Source: Ruminococcus sp. CAG:488 (GTDB lineage: Bacteria; Bacillota; Clostridia; Oscillospirales; Acutalibacteraceae). From it: a stretch of DNA of 10,087 nucleotides. Of the stretch, positions 1 through 7,227 are shown in pieces. The DNA lies in assembly GCA_000434055.1 (NCBI GenBank), contig HF999616.1, positions 1 through 10,087 of the forward strand, in the 5' to 3' direction. Within the stretch, counting starts at the first letter, position 1, and every line of letters begins with the position of its first letter. The notes below the pieces were generated by a model that saw nothing but the letters and a program-made list of their open reading frames with translations, ran no database searches and was not told where the DNA came from. A program made the translations under genes and the position numbers.

Positions 1-1823
1 TCTGACATAAACAGTCCCGCCGATACAAGCTTATCGACATCGTAACTGTCAATTCTTCCGTCACGGTTTAGGTCTGCAGCGGCAAGCACCGCCCTTTGAG
101 GAGTCAACATTCCGGATGCGATGAGTTGAGCTAAAACAGCGTCTCGTCCATCATGCAGTCCGTCTCCGTCGAGGTCGCCGAAAATAACGACGGTATATTC
201 TTTAATGCTTTTGTCCGGATATGTTACCTTAACAACAGTCCCCGTGCCGATATATTCTCCCTTCACGGTCAGTGATATTTCAGCGTAATCGCTTGAAAAG
301 TATTCTCGAAATTTGTCGGAGGTAATACCTTGCTTTAACCCGTAAATAATCGAATCATCGGCAGAGCAATTGTGGGCAAACCGCTTGATTACCGTTTTCT
401 CCGTTTCACCGCAAACGGTGCAGGTGCGTATACTTTCGCCGTCTGCGGCTGCAGTCGGCTCTTTTGTGACCGTCGGAGCACTCCATATGTGATCATTCGG
501 ATTTTCACAACCGATAAGTGCCGTGTAAGCTTTGATTCTTCCGACATAATAACCGAGAGTGTACCAGTTATCACCGCTCGGAACGTAAGAAAGATCCTTG
601 CGGTCTCGGTATCCGGTGACGATTTTTGCGTCACCGTTATTGTTTGAAACCCTGACAATAACAGAAAACCATTCACCGTTTTCAAGCCTCACGGGTTCGT
701 TGAGCTCAACTGTCACATATCCGCCGTGTTCAAAAAATCTCGTTGTTTTGCCGGCGGAAGCTCCTCCCGAAACGGGTACATTACTCTGTCCGTTGTACGG
801 TGCGTCCAAATTCTTGATAATTTCGGTTTCAACGGTTATGTTCTCTCCCTGAACAGCAACATTAACTGCTTTTAAAAACTCGGACTTTCCGCTTGTTCCT
901 CCTTTTTTGGCTTGATAGACATTAGCTATACACTTATCTTTTCTCAATGAAAAATCTTCAAGGTTGCCGTCGTAGCAATAGTTGAAATCATACTTATCCT
1001 TGGGCGCATAGGTGAAAGCGTATGCGCTTGAGCTGGTGTTGTCATAAGAGAGCCAGAAATACTCACAGGAACTGTAACTGTTCTTTACAAGCCATCCTCC
1101 GTTCTGCGAAGCGCCGCCGGGGATGAATTTTTCGGCAGGAATATTGTCGTTCCAGCCGACAATTGTGCAAGCGTGGGGTGAACTGGATGAACCCGACTCG
1201 TTTTTCGGATTATAGTACTCGCATTCACGCATATTGTTATATTGAAAAGTGACTGCGCCGTACTGTGCAATCGCCTTTTTAATTGCGAGAATCCCTTCTG
1301 CGGGATTTGCTTTGTTCTCCGGAATATAGAAAGCGTTTTCAAATCTGTAAGTAGGGTTTTCAAACGGATTTATATTCGCCTGACTGCCTGAAACGGGTCC
1401 CCACCAAAGAGAAAAAATCTTAGCGATTTTAAGAGGATTACCTGTTGCCTTGGTGTAATCGACGGACTGCCAATCGCCGTTGGTGTTTCCGAGAGGGTCG
1501 GATTCTCTTCTGTAGATTCTGTAAGCTGCCGCAACCGGGTTAAAAGAAAGGCTGTTTTTGTCAACGTCGGGGTCAATGCCGAGACGCAAGATACTTGTTT
1601 CGGAAGCCGCAATCGAAGAATAAGCCCAGCAGAGATTACTGGTGCCCTGATCCTTAACGGGAGTAACAATTCCGTATTCTCTGCCGTCATACACGGATAT
1701 TTGCATTATTTCTTCCGCAGTCGGAATTGTCGCCTGTTTCGCCGAAATGCTCGGCATAACGCTGAGCATAAGCAAAACGGTTACAACAATCAATGATATA
1801 ACTCTGTTTTTCATCAGGTGCAT
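1..1823 (-). CDS. Secreted papain-like (C1A) cysteine protease with lectin-like domain and C-terminal dockerin (3' end cut by window edge)
   Basis: I translated the minus strand from 1823 to the left edge: 607 codons without a stop or frameshift. Residues 1-28 form a signal peptide (MKNR start, long hydrophobic core, SISA before KQ). The peptidase domain (about 44-275) has the C1A active-site set: Q59 in VKDQG, C65 in NLCWAYS, H217 in PHACTIVGW and N248 in GWLVKNSY. Residues 280-437 match the lectin-like domain often found after clostridial C1A peptidases. A CTVC pair (C468, C471) follows, then a short domain, then two dockerin calcium loops (D550-x-D552-x-D554...D558 and D584-x-N586-x-D588...D592). 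It is therefore probably exported and docked to a cohesin protein. In-frame ATGs lie at 1850, 1841, 1823 and 1814; I chose 1823 because AAGGAA (1833-1838) is well placed for it and the predicted transcript starts near 1842. Only a few C-terminal residues should be missing. The substrate is unknown. Confidence 0.9.
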   Translation of the reverse strand, partial: MHLMKNRVISLIVVTVLLMLSVMPSISAKQATIPTAEEIMQISVYDGREYGIVTPVKDQGTSNLCWAYSSIAASETSILRLGIDPDVDKNSLSFNPVAAAYRIYRRESDPLGNTNGDWQSVDYTKATGNPLKIAKIFSLWWGPVSGSQANINPFENPTYRFENAFYIPENKANPAEGILAIKKAIAQYGAVTFQYNNMRECEYYNPKNESGSSSSPHACTIVGWNDNIPAEKFIPGGASQNGGWLVKNSYSSCEYFWLSYDNTSSSAYAFTYAPKDKYDFNYCYDGNLEDFSLRKDKCIANVYQAKKGGTSGKSEFLKAVNVAVQGENITVETEIIKNLDAPYNGQSNVPVSGGASAGKTTRFFEHGGYVTVELNEPVRLENGEWFSVIVRVSNNNGDAKIVTGYRDRKDLSYVPSGDNWYTLGYYVGRIKAYTALIGCENPNDHIWSAPTVTKEPTAAADGESIRTCTVCGETEKTVIKRFAHNCSADDSIIYGLKQGITSDKFREYFSSDYAEISLTVKGEYIGTGTVVKVTYPDKSIKEYTVVIFGDLDGDGLHDGRDAVLAQLIASGMLTPQRAVLAAADLNRDGRIDSYDVDKLVSAGLFMS

Positions 1824-1848
1824 CACTTCGCTTTCCTTCATTTTTTTC

Positions 1849-1878
1849 ATTATACCCTAAAACAAACAAAAAAATCAA
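1849..1878 (-). promoter_or_regulatory. Sigma-A-type promoter of the dockerin protease
   Basis: Read on the minus strand, TTGATT (1873-1878) is followed after 18 bases by a perfect TATAAT (1849-1854). This places the transcription start near 1842, giving a short leader of about 20 bases before the chosen ATG at 1823. The promoter also argues against the upstream in-frame ATG at 1850, which would lie in the -10 region. The call rests on sequence only. Confidence 0.65.
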
Positions 1879-1895
1879 CCCGTTTGAGCAATTTG

Positions 1896-1909
1896 TGTAA
1901 ACGTTTTCT
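1896..1909. promoter_or_regulatory. Putative cre (CcpA/LacI-family operator) between divergent promoters
   Basis: TGTAAACGTTTTCT fits every position of the Bacillus cre consensus TGWAARCGYTWNCW and contains the palindrome AAACGTTT. Its centre is about 41 bases upstream of the predicted pyruvate kinase start and about 60 bases upstream of the predicted protease start. Its last base is the first base of the pyruvate kinase -35 box. CcpA sites just upstream of or at the -35 box activate some glycolytic and overflow genes in Firmicutes (the Lactococcus las operon with pyk, Bacillus ackA). Whether CcpA or another LacI-family regulator binds here is inferred. Confidence 0.55.
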
Positions 1910-1937
1910 TGACATGAATTCGGCTAATTGATATAAT
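1909..1937 (+). promoter_or_regulatory. Consensus sigma-A promoter of pyruvate kinase
   Basis: TTGACA (1909-1914) and TATAAT (1932-1937) are both perfect, with the optimal 17-base spacer. The start of transcription should be near 1944, giving a leader of about 47 bases. AAAGGA (1975-1980) lies 10 bases before the ATG at 1991. Such a strong promoter fits a highly expressed glycolytic gene. Confidence 0.85.
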
Positions 1938-1990
1938 ATAAAAAATTATAAAATAGGTAAGTTTTGATTTCATTAAAGGATTTGATATAA

Positions 1991-3400
1991 ATGAGAAAAA
2001 CAAAAATTATTTGCACGATCGGCCCTGCATGCCGCAATGAGGAGACTTTGACTGACATGATCAGGGCGGGAATGAATGTTGCAAGGCTCAATTTTTCGCA
2101 CGGAACGCATGCCGAGCATCTTGAAACAATTGATATGTTGAAAAGAGTCAGAAAAAAGCTCAACGTGCCGCTTGCAATTATGCTTGACACAAAAGGTCCA
2201 GAGTACCGCATCAGAAGCTTTGAAAACGGTTCCGTATTTCTCAATGACGGTGATGATTTTACGTTTACAACCGACCAAATTGTCGGAAATGAGCATAAGG
2301 TTTCGGTCAGCTATCCCGGCCTTGCGGACGAGCTTTCGGTCGGCGATACAATTCTTCTCAACAACGCTTTGCTCAATTTTGAGGTCATCTCGATTGACGG
2401 ACATGACATCAACTGCCGTGTTGTTTCGGGCGGTGAGCTTTCCAACAACAAGAGCATGAGCTTCCCCGGAAAGACACTCAAGCAGAAATATGTCAGCGAA
2501 CAGGATCGCTCCGATATACTTTTCGGCATTGAAAATGATGTTGATTTTATTGCTTGCTCCTTTGTTTCCTGCAAGCAGGATCTTCTTGATATTAAGGCAG
2601 TCATGGGAGACAGCGTAAACAGAATTGATCTTATCGCGAAGATTGAAAACCGTACGGGAATCGACAACATTGATGATATCTGCACCGAATGTGACGGAAT
2701 CATGATTGCACGAGGCGATATGGGTGTTGAAATACCGTTCGTGGAGCTGCCGATAATTCAAAAGGCACTTATCACAAAATGCCGCCTACTCGGCAAGCGT
2801 GTTATCACAGCCACAGAGATGCTTGAATCAATGATTCACAATCCGAGACCGACGAGAGCCGAGACCTCAGACGTTGCCAACGCCGTTTATGACGGAACAA
2901 GCGCGATCATGCTTTCGGGCGAGACTGCGGCAGGCAAATATCCCGTTGAGGCGGTTGACACAATGGCACGAATCGCAATGCAGACCGAGAAAAACATAAA
3001 CTATACAAAGCGCTTCGGCACAACCGAATTCAGAATCAAGAATCCTGTTGATGCAATTTCTCACGCAACCTGCGGAATGGCAATCGATTTGAACGCAAAG
3101 GTTATTGCCGTTTGCTCCCTTTCGGGAATGACGGTCAGAATGGTTTCCCGTTTCCGCTCGCCTGTTGATATCATGGGCATGACGGTCGACAAAAAGACGT
3201 GGTGCAAGCTTTCAATGTCATGGGGTGTAACTCCCGTGCTCTGCGAGACATACGAATCAACCGACGTGCTTTTCTATGCGGCAAAGAACAAGGCGATTGC
3301 GACATTCGGACTTGAATCGGGTGACAGAATTATTGTTACGGGCGGCATGACAAACGGCATTTCGGGCAATACAAATCTAATCAAAGTTGAAACGGTATGA
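1991..3400 (+). CDS. pyk: Pyruvate kinase
   Basis: Cytosolic enzyme that converts phosphoenolpyruvate and ADP to pyruvate and ATP, the last step of glycolysis. The 469-residue protein has the usual length of a bacterial enzyme without the extra C-terminal PEP-utilizer domain seen in Bacillus. Visible family motifs are the N-terminal ARLNFSHG (R32, N34, S36), LDTKGPE (66-71), the catalytic lysine K217 in IAKIEN with metal ligands E219 and D243 (ARGDMGVEIP), and T275 in TATEMLESM, followed by PRPTRAETSDVANAVYDG. Residues about 70-160 form the B domain and about 350-469 the regulatory C domain. It is monocistronic: its own consensus promoter with a cre-like site lies upstream and a hairpin terminator follows 8 bases after the stop codon. 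A Tyr replaces the usual Ile in GPEYRI, a minor change. Confidence 0.98.
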   Translation: MRKTKIICTIGPACRNEETLTDMIRAGMNVARLNFSHGTHAEHLETIDMLKRVRKKLNVPLAIMLDTKGPEYRIRSFENGSVFLNDGDDFTFTTDQIVGNEHKVSVSYPGLADELSVGDTILLNNALLNFEVISIDGHDINCRVVSGGELSNNKSMSFPGKTLKQKYVSEQDRSDILFGIENDVDFIACSFVSCKQDLLDIKAVMGDSVNRIDLIAKIENRTGIDNIDDICTECDGIMIARGDMGVEIPFVELPIIQKALITKCRLLGKRVITATEMLESMIHNPRPTRAETSDVANAVYDGTSAIMLSGETAAGKYPVEAVDTMARIAMQTEKNINYTKRFGTTEFRIKNPVDAISHATCGMAIDLNAKVIAVCSLSGMTVRMVSRFRSPVDIMGMTVDKKTWCKLSMSWGVTPVLCETYESTDVLFYAAKNKAIATFGLESGDRIIVTGGMTNGISGNTNLIKVETV

Positions 3401-3408
3401 TAAAAAAT

Positions 3409-3442
3409 AACGGCATCTTCCAAATCGGTTGATGCCGTTTTT
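3409..3442. terminator. Bidirectional intrinsic terminator between pyk and the alkD-like gene
   Basis: AACGGCATC (3409-3417) pairs perfectly with GATGCCGTT (3431-3439) around a 13-base loop. On the plus strand the stem runs into TTTTT (3438-3442) and ends pyk transcripts. On the minus strand the same hairpin is followed by TTATTTTTTA, so it can also end the convergent glycosyltransferase-alkD unit, whose stop codon (3444-3446) lies next to it. Confidence 0.85.
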
Positions 3443-3443
3443 G

Positions 3444-4136
3444 CTATTTAACTTTTAGCGTTCGTAAATATGATTTCTGTTCATCTGTAATTCTATAGCT
3501 TTCTATTGCTTTTTGAATCGTCTTGTTGTGTGTCTGTTTTTCGAGACGCCTGCTTTCGATATAGGGAATTATTTCGTTATAGTTTTTTGCAAGTGCAGTT
3601 GCAAAGTACCACGCAATCATCATCTTGACATAGTACTCCTCACGTGTGACTGCGCAGACGCGTTCGGCACATTCTGCTTTAAAATTCTCGCCGAGGAAAA
3701 AGTCCATCAGCATTTTTATTCCGAACCGGACGGCATACGGATTATCAGAGCCGAGCCAGTCGGGGATTTTCGAGTAAAGCTCCGGCAGATGCTTTTTGAA
3801 AACGGGAATTCGCATCATATCGCAGGTCGCCCAGTTGTCGACAAACGGAAGAAATTTGTCAAGCAGTTCTATTGCTTTTTCGTAGTCTTTTTCAAAGCCG
3901 ATCAAAGCGGCATGAACGTTGTTTTCTTCATAATACTTGTGCGGAAGAATTTTTAAATAGCTTTCGTAATCGCCGCTTTTGTAAAACTCTTTTGCAAACT
4001 TTTTCAGTTGCGGCGAGCGCACACCGATGACAGTTTCTTTGTCAATCGTCGGCATCAGCGCTGCATGAAAATCACGGTACTTTTCGTCCTGCAATTCAAA
4101 TAATTTTTCTTGAACATATTTTTCAATCTCATTCAT
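3444..4136 (-). CDS. AlkD-like DNA alkylation repair protein (HEAT-like repeat DNA glycosylase)
   Basis: A 230-residue, mainly helical protein of the DNA_alkylation (AlkD) family, the usual length. Characterised AlkD removes bulky or cationic alkylated bases (such as N3-methyladenine and N7-methylguanine) without flipping the base. Residues matching the key positions I recall for Bacillus cereus AlkD (W109, D113, R148, W187) are visible at the expected spacing: W102 and D106 in DNWATCDMM, R137 in AVRFGIK, and W176 in MMIAWYF. The GVRSPQLKKFAKEF segment near the N-terminus is also typical. The ATG lies 5 bases after the glycosyltransferase stop codon, with only a weak AGAGAG ribosome site inside the end of that gene, so translation is probably coupled. 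Substrate range cannot be read from sequence. Confidence 0.9.
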   Translation of the reverse strand: MNEIEKYVQEKLFELQDEKYRDFHAALMPTIDKETVIGVRSPQLKKFAKEFYKSGDYESYLKILPHKYYEENNVHAALIGFEKDYEKAIELLDKFLPFVDNWATCDMMRIPVFKKHLPELYSKIPDWLGSDNPYAVRFGIKMLMDFFLGENFKAECAERVCAVTREEYYVKMMIAWYFATALAKNYNEIIPYIESRRLEKQTHNKTIQKAIESYRITDEQKSYLRTLKVK

Positions 4137-4141
4137 TTTTA

Positions 4142-5260
4142 TCAGACACTCTCTAAAAAATCTTCAATTGCTTTCACTCTTTTTTGAAGCGAAAAATCAT
4201 TGGCACGTTTCTTTTCCTCGTTACTGAATTTTTCGAGAAGCGACGGATTTTCCAAAACTTTTTTCATCGCATTGTAAAGACCGTCCTCGGAGTTTTCACA
4301 GATAATTCCACATTCGTTTTCGCCGAAAATTTCTCTCATGCCCGAGCATTCGGTCGTGATAACAGGCACGCTCAATGCAACCGCTTCACTGACTGAGGTG
4401 CTGTAGCCCTCGGCATATGACGAGCAAACATAGACATCGGAGTGTGCAATATATTTATACGGATTCGTTTGAAAATCAAGAGTTTTTATTGTATCACCGA
4501 GCTTTTTTTCGGCAATTATTTTTTTAATATATTCTTTTTCTTCGCCGTCACCCATTATGAGAACCGAAAAAATCTTCCCGTCATTTTTCAATCTTTCGCA
4601 GACATTTACAAAGCGCTCAAAACCTTTAACCTTTACAAAGCTTCCTGCAAGAATGAACTTCATTCCGTTGCCGAAATCAAAATTGTTTTTCTCTTTGCTC
4701 TTTTCAATTATGCTGTCAAAATCAATCGGGTTATAGAGCACATGAACCTTTTTTGCCATGCCGTATTTTTGAATGAACGCCTCTTTCATTGTTTCGGCTA
4801 CGCAGACGATTGAATCAAAATTTTCGTAGCACTTTTTTTCTTCCTCTGCCGAGCCGAAAATTTTCTCGCTCCACGGGTTTACTATCATATCGGTATGAAC
4901 CCATGCGATTTTTTTGCAGTTTCTTTTTTTTGAGTTACCGATAATTTTTGTTGAATATCCCTCGCAGAAGGCGACCTCAACATCATAGCTTCCTTTGATA
5001 TAATTCTTCCTTACAAATTCGGGAGAGGCAAGCAGAGACGCTTTGATTTTTAACTTGTTAAGAATTGATTTTGCGCCTGAGTCCGATTTTTTTACCATGC
5101 AGCGGTGATTGGCGTGCGATTTGATGATATCCGTGTAAACCTCGCCGTCGGTCTCGGTGAAAACATCGTATTTATTTTTTGTGTTCTCAATGAACGTTGC
5201 AAAAATTCTTTCCGCACCGCCCCGACCGAGCGATTCAATAAAAAACAAAACAGATCGCAT
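4142..5260 (-). CDS. GT4-family (GT-B fold) glycosyltransferase
   Basis: A 372-residue retaining glycosyltransferase with no signal peptide, so it probably acts in the cytosol or on the inner membrane face. The N-terminal acceptor domain shows a GRGGAER glycine-rich loop (12-18) and WVHTD (120-124). The C-terminal nucleotide-sugar domain shows LAGSFVKVKGFERF (204-217), GDGEEKEY (237-244), and the GT4 EX7E signature E284-GYSTSVS-E292 followed by EAVALSVPVITT. Such enzymes build capsule, teichoic acid, lipid glycan or exopolysaccharide; donor and acceptor cannot be told. There are no other glycan genes nearby, which is unusual. GGAGA (5268-5272) sits 7 bases before the ATG at 5260. It is the first gene of a two-gene unit with the alkD-like gene. 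Confidence 0.92.
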   Translation of the reverse strand: MRSVLFFIESLGRGGAERIFATFIENTKNKYDVFTETDGEVYTDIIKSHANHRCMVKKSDSGAKSILNKLKIKASLLASPEFVRKNYIKGSYDVEVAFCEGYSTKIIGNSKKRNCKKIAWVHTDMIVNPWSEKIFGSAEEEKKCYENFDSIVCVAETMKEAFIQKYGMAKKVHVLYNPIDFDSIIEKSKEKNNFDFGNGMKFILAGSFVKVKGFERFVNVCERLKNDGKIFSVLIMGDGEEKEYIKKIIAEKKLGDTIKTLDFQTNPYKYIAHSDVYVCSSYAEGYSTSVSEAVALSVPVITTECSGMREIFGENECGIICENSEDGLYNAMKKVLENPSLLEKFSNEEKKRANDFSLQKRVKAIEDFLESV

Positions 5261-5289
5261 AACGACATCTCCGTTGATTTGATATTTAA

Positions 5290-5318
5290 ATTATATAAAA
5301 TATAAATGCTTATGTCAA
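5290..5318 (-). promoter_or_regulatory. Consensus sigma-A promoter of the glycosyltransferase-alkD unit
   Basis: On the minus strand TTGACA (5313-5318) and TATAAT (5290-5295) are both perfect and 17 bases apart, predicting a start near 5283 and a leader of about 22 bases. The -35 box lies just beyond the fucI terminator, so this unit starts independently of the upstream fucose operon. Confidence 0.85.
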
Positions 5319-5320
5319 TG

Positions 5321-5351
5321 AAAAAAGACTGCGCCGAGTGACGCAGTCTTT
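5321..5351 (-). terminator. Intrinsic terminator of the fucose operon
   Basis: A perfect 10-base stem, AAAGACTGCG with CGCAGTCTTT on the minus strand, encloses an 8-base loop and runs into a TTTTTT tract (5321-5326). It begins 12 bases after the fucI stop codon. It insulates fucI from the consensus promoter that follows immediately. Confidence 0.9.
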
Positions 5352-5363
5352 GAAAATATGTGA

Positions 5364-7160
5364 TTATTTGTACATCGGGCCGTAAACCTGGCATGCACGG
5401 TAGTCCTGACCCTCTTTGTCCATACCGAAATAGTTCCAGTTTGCCGGACGGAAGATCTTCTCCTCGGGAACGTTATGAAGAGAAACGGGAATACGAAGCA
5501 TTGAACACATTGTGATGAGGTCTGCACCGATATGGCCGTATGTAGATGCGCCGTGGTTTGCGCCCCAGTTGTTCATGAGGTCGTAAGCCGACTTGAAAGC
5601 ACCCTTGCCGTTGCAGATCGGAGTGAACCATGTGCAGGGCCATGTGTAGTCTGTTCTCTTCCAGAGAGCGTCTGTTACGTCCTCGGGAAGTCCGACATAA
5701 TAGCCTTCGCAGATCTGAATTGTCGGTCCGATACCCTTAACAAGGTTGATACGGATCATTGTTGCGGGCATTTCGTTCTTCGTAACGAAGCGTGAGGAAT
5801 ATCCGCCGCCACGGAAGTAACCGTTATCGGCTGCGTTCCATGTTGTGGCCTTGAGCATCTTGTCAACGTCCTCGTCGGTTACGTCATACCAAGGCTTCAT
5901 GCAAGCTTCGCCCTTGTCGTTCTTCAGCTCGCCGCAAGCGTCAAGACATGAGGCACCGGAGTTGATGAGGTGGAGGAATCCGCCTGCCTCTTTTGCATGA
6001 CCCTCAAGCTCATAGCCTGTAACTCTCTTAACGGATTCCGCACTCCAGTGAGTACGAACGTCGGAGAACATTGACGGCTGGTTTGTGAGGAGCTTCTCAA
6101 AGAGCATTGAAATACCGTTGAGAACGTCGTTCTCTGTTGCAAGGATGTAAGGCTCTCTTACGCCGTCCCAGTCAAAGGAGGTGTTGAGAAGTGCCTCGGC
6201 AAAGTCTGCGTTCGGCCAATGGTCTGTCCACTGACGCTGACCCTGGAAGCCTGCGGCAATAGCATTGTGACCTGCCATCTCTTCCTCTCTGCCCTTGGGA
6301 AGATTCTTGTTGCCGTTCATGAGATCCTTGATGATGCACATCATCTTGACCGTGAACTCCCAATCTTTTTCCTTCTGCTCGTCCGATTTTCTTACGAAGT
6401 CGGGGTTCTTATCAAATCCCTCGGGGCAATGCTCCTTTGTCCACTTGTAAGCCTTCTTGTATTCTTCCTCGTCATAGATGTTTTCTTCCATTCGGCGGAG
6501 GATTTCAACCTCGTCAACGGACTCAACTCTCATGCCGAGATATTCCTCGATGAAATCGGGGTCGATTGAAGAACCTGCGATACCCATGCAGATCGAACCG
6601 ATCTGAAGATATGACTTGCCCTTCATTGTCGCAACTGCAACAGCGGCACGTGCAAAGCGAAGAAGCTTTTCCTTAACATCTTCTGTGATATTCTCGGAAT
6701 CGTCAGCCTCCTGAACCTCTCTGCCGTAGATGCCGAAAGCCGGAAGACCTTTCTGAGCATGAGCTGCAAGAACGGATGCAAGATAAACTGCGCCCGGACG
6801 CTCTGTTGCGTTGAAGCCCCAAACGCCCTTGATTGTGTTAGGATCCATGTCCATTGTCTCGGAACCGTAGCACCAGCAGGGAGTTACGGAAAGAGTAATG
6901 GCAACGCCCTCTTTCTTGAACTGCTCGGCGCAGGCTGCCGTCTCGGCAACACGACCGATAGTTGTGTCGGAGATAACGACCTTAACGGGCTCGCCGTTTG
7001 AATACTTGAGGTTCTCCTCAAAGAGCTTCTTGGCCGCCTTAGCCATGCCCATTGTCTGATCCTCAAGAGACTCTCTGACCTTAAGAGGTCCGCGTCTTGC
7101 GTCGATGATAGGACGGATACCGATTACGGGGTATTCGCCCAGATATCTGTTTTCTGCCAT
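5364..7160 (-). CDS. fucI: L-fucose isomerase
   Basis: Cytosolic Mn2+-dependent ketol-isomerase that converts L-fucose to L-fuculose (D-arabinose is a common side substrate). The 598-residue length is close to the 591 of the E. coli enzyme. Metal and catalytic residues equivalent to E. coli E337, D361 and H528 are visible as E343 (ATEND), D367 (FSDVRTHWS) and H536 (GANHG), with the same 24-residue spacing between the first two. Other family stretches are GIRPIIDARRG near the N-terminus, TPCWCYGSETMDMD (93-106) and GVWGFNATERPGAVYL (112-127). AAAGGA (7171-7176) lies 10 bases before the ATG. It is the last gene before a strong terminator. The DNA is less AT-rich than the small membrane genes upstream, consistent with high expression. 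The 67 bases before it hold a palindrome and a weak promoter-like sequence. Confidence 0.97.
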   Translation of the reverse strand: MAENRYLGEYPVIGIRPIIDARRGPLKVRESLEDQTMGMAKAAKKLFEENLKYSNGEPVKVVISDTTIGRVAETAACAEQFKKEGVAITLSVTPCWCYGSETMDMDPNTIKGVWGFNATERPGAVYLASVLAAHAQKGLPAFGIYGREVQEADDSENITEDVKEKLLRFARAAVAVATMKGKSYLQIGSICMGIAGSSIDPDFIEEYLGMRVESVDEVEILRRMEENIYDEEEYKKAYKWTKEHCPEGFDKNPDFVRKSDEQKEKDWEFTVKMMCIIKDLMNGNKNLPKGREEEMAGHNAIAAGFQGQRQWTDHWPNADFAEALLNTSFDWDGVREPYILATENDVLNGISMLFEKLLTNQPSMFSDVRTHWSAESVKRVTGYELEGHAKEAGGFLHLINSGASCLDACGELKNDKGEACMKPWYDVTDEDVDKMLKATTWNAADNGYFRGGGYSSRFVTKNEMPATMIRINLVKGIGPTIQICEGYYVGLPEDVTDALWKRTDYTWPCTWFTPICNGKGAFKSAYDLMNNWGANHGASTYGHIGADLITMCSMLRIPVSLHNVPEEKIFRPANWNYFGMDKEGQDYRACQVYGPMYK

Positions 7161-7189
7161 ATAAAATTCATCCTTTCGTTGAATTATTT

Positions 7190-7218
7190 TTTATATAAAT
7201 CTGCAAGCAGATTTTTAA
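7190..7218 (-). promoter_or_regulatory. Weak possible internal promoter overlapping a perfect palindrome upstream of fucI
   Basis: On the minus strand TTAAAA (7213-7218) and TATAAA (7190-7195) are 17 bases apart; the -35 is poor and the -10 fair. The interest is that the 18-base palindrome at 7198-7215 fills the spacer, a classic place for a repressor. This could give fucI its own regulated start in addition to read-through from the kinase. Confidence 0.25.
7198..7215. repeat. Perfect 18-base palindrome in the fucI leader (operator-like)
   Basis: AAATCTGC and GCAGATTT are perfect 8-base arms around a 2-base centre. It lies between the stop of the last small membrane gene (7228) and fucI (7160). 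As RNA it would give a 7-base stem with a 4-base loop, but on the minus strand no T-tract follows, so it is a poor terminator for the upstream genes. An operator or RNA-processing site is possible; no regulator family is recognised. Confidence 0.5.
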
Positions 7219-7227
7219 CTTAATATG

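Noticed and set aside
372..852. Plus- and minus-strand open frames within the protease region (also 1085-1690 minus, other frames)
   Set aside because: One continuous frame from 1823 to 1 encodes an intact C1A protease with dockerin; the others are its shadows.
1973..2761. Long open frame antisense to pyruvate kinase (262 codons)
   Set aside because: It lies fully opposite a certain gene, has no ribosome site or recognisable motif, and its composition follows the codon structure of pyk.
7198..7219. Hairpin followed by TTTTT on the plus strand, shaped like a terminator
   Set aside because: No plus-strand gene ends here, and on the transcribed minus strand there is no T-tract, so I list it as a palindrome only.
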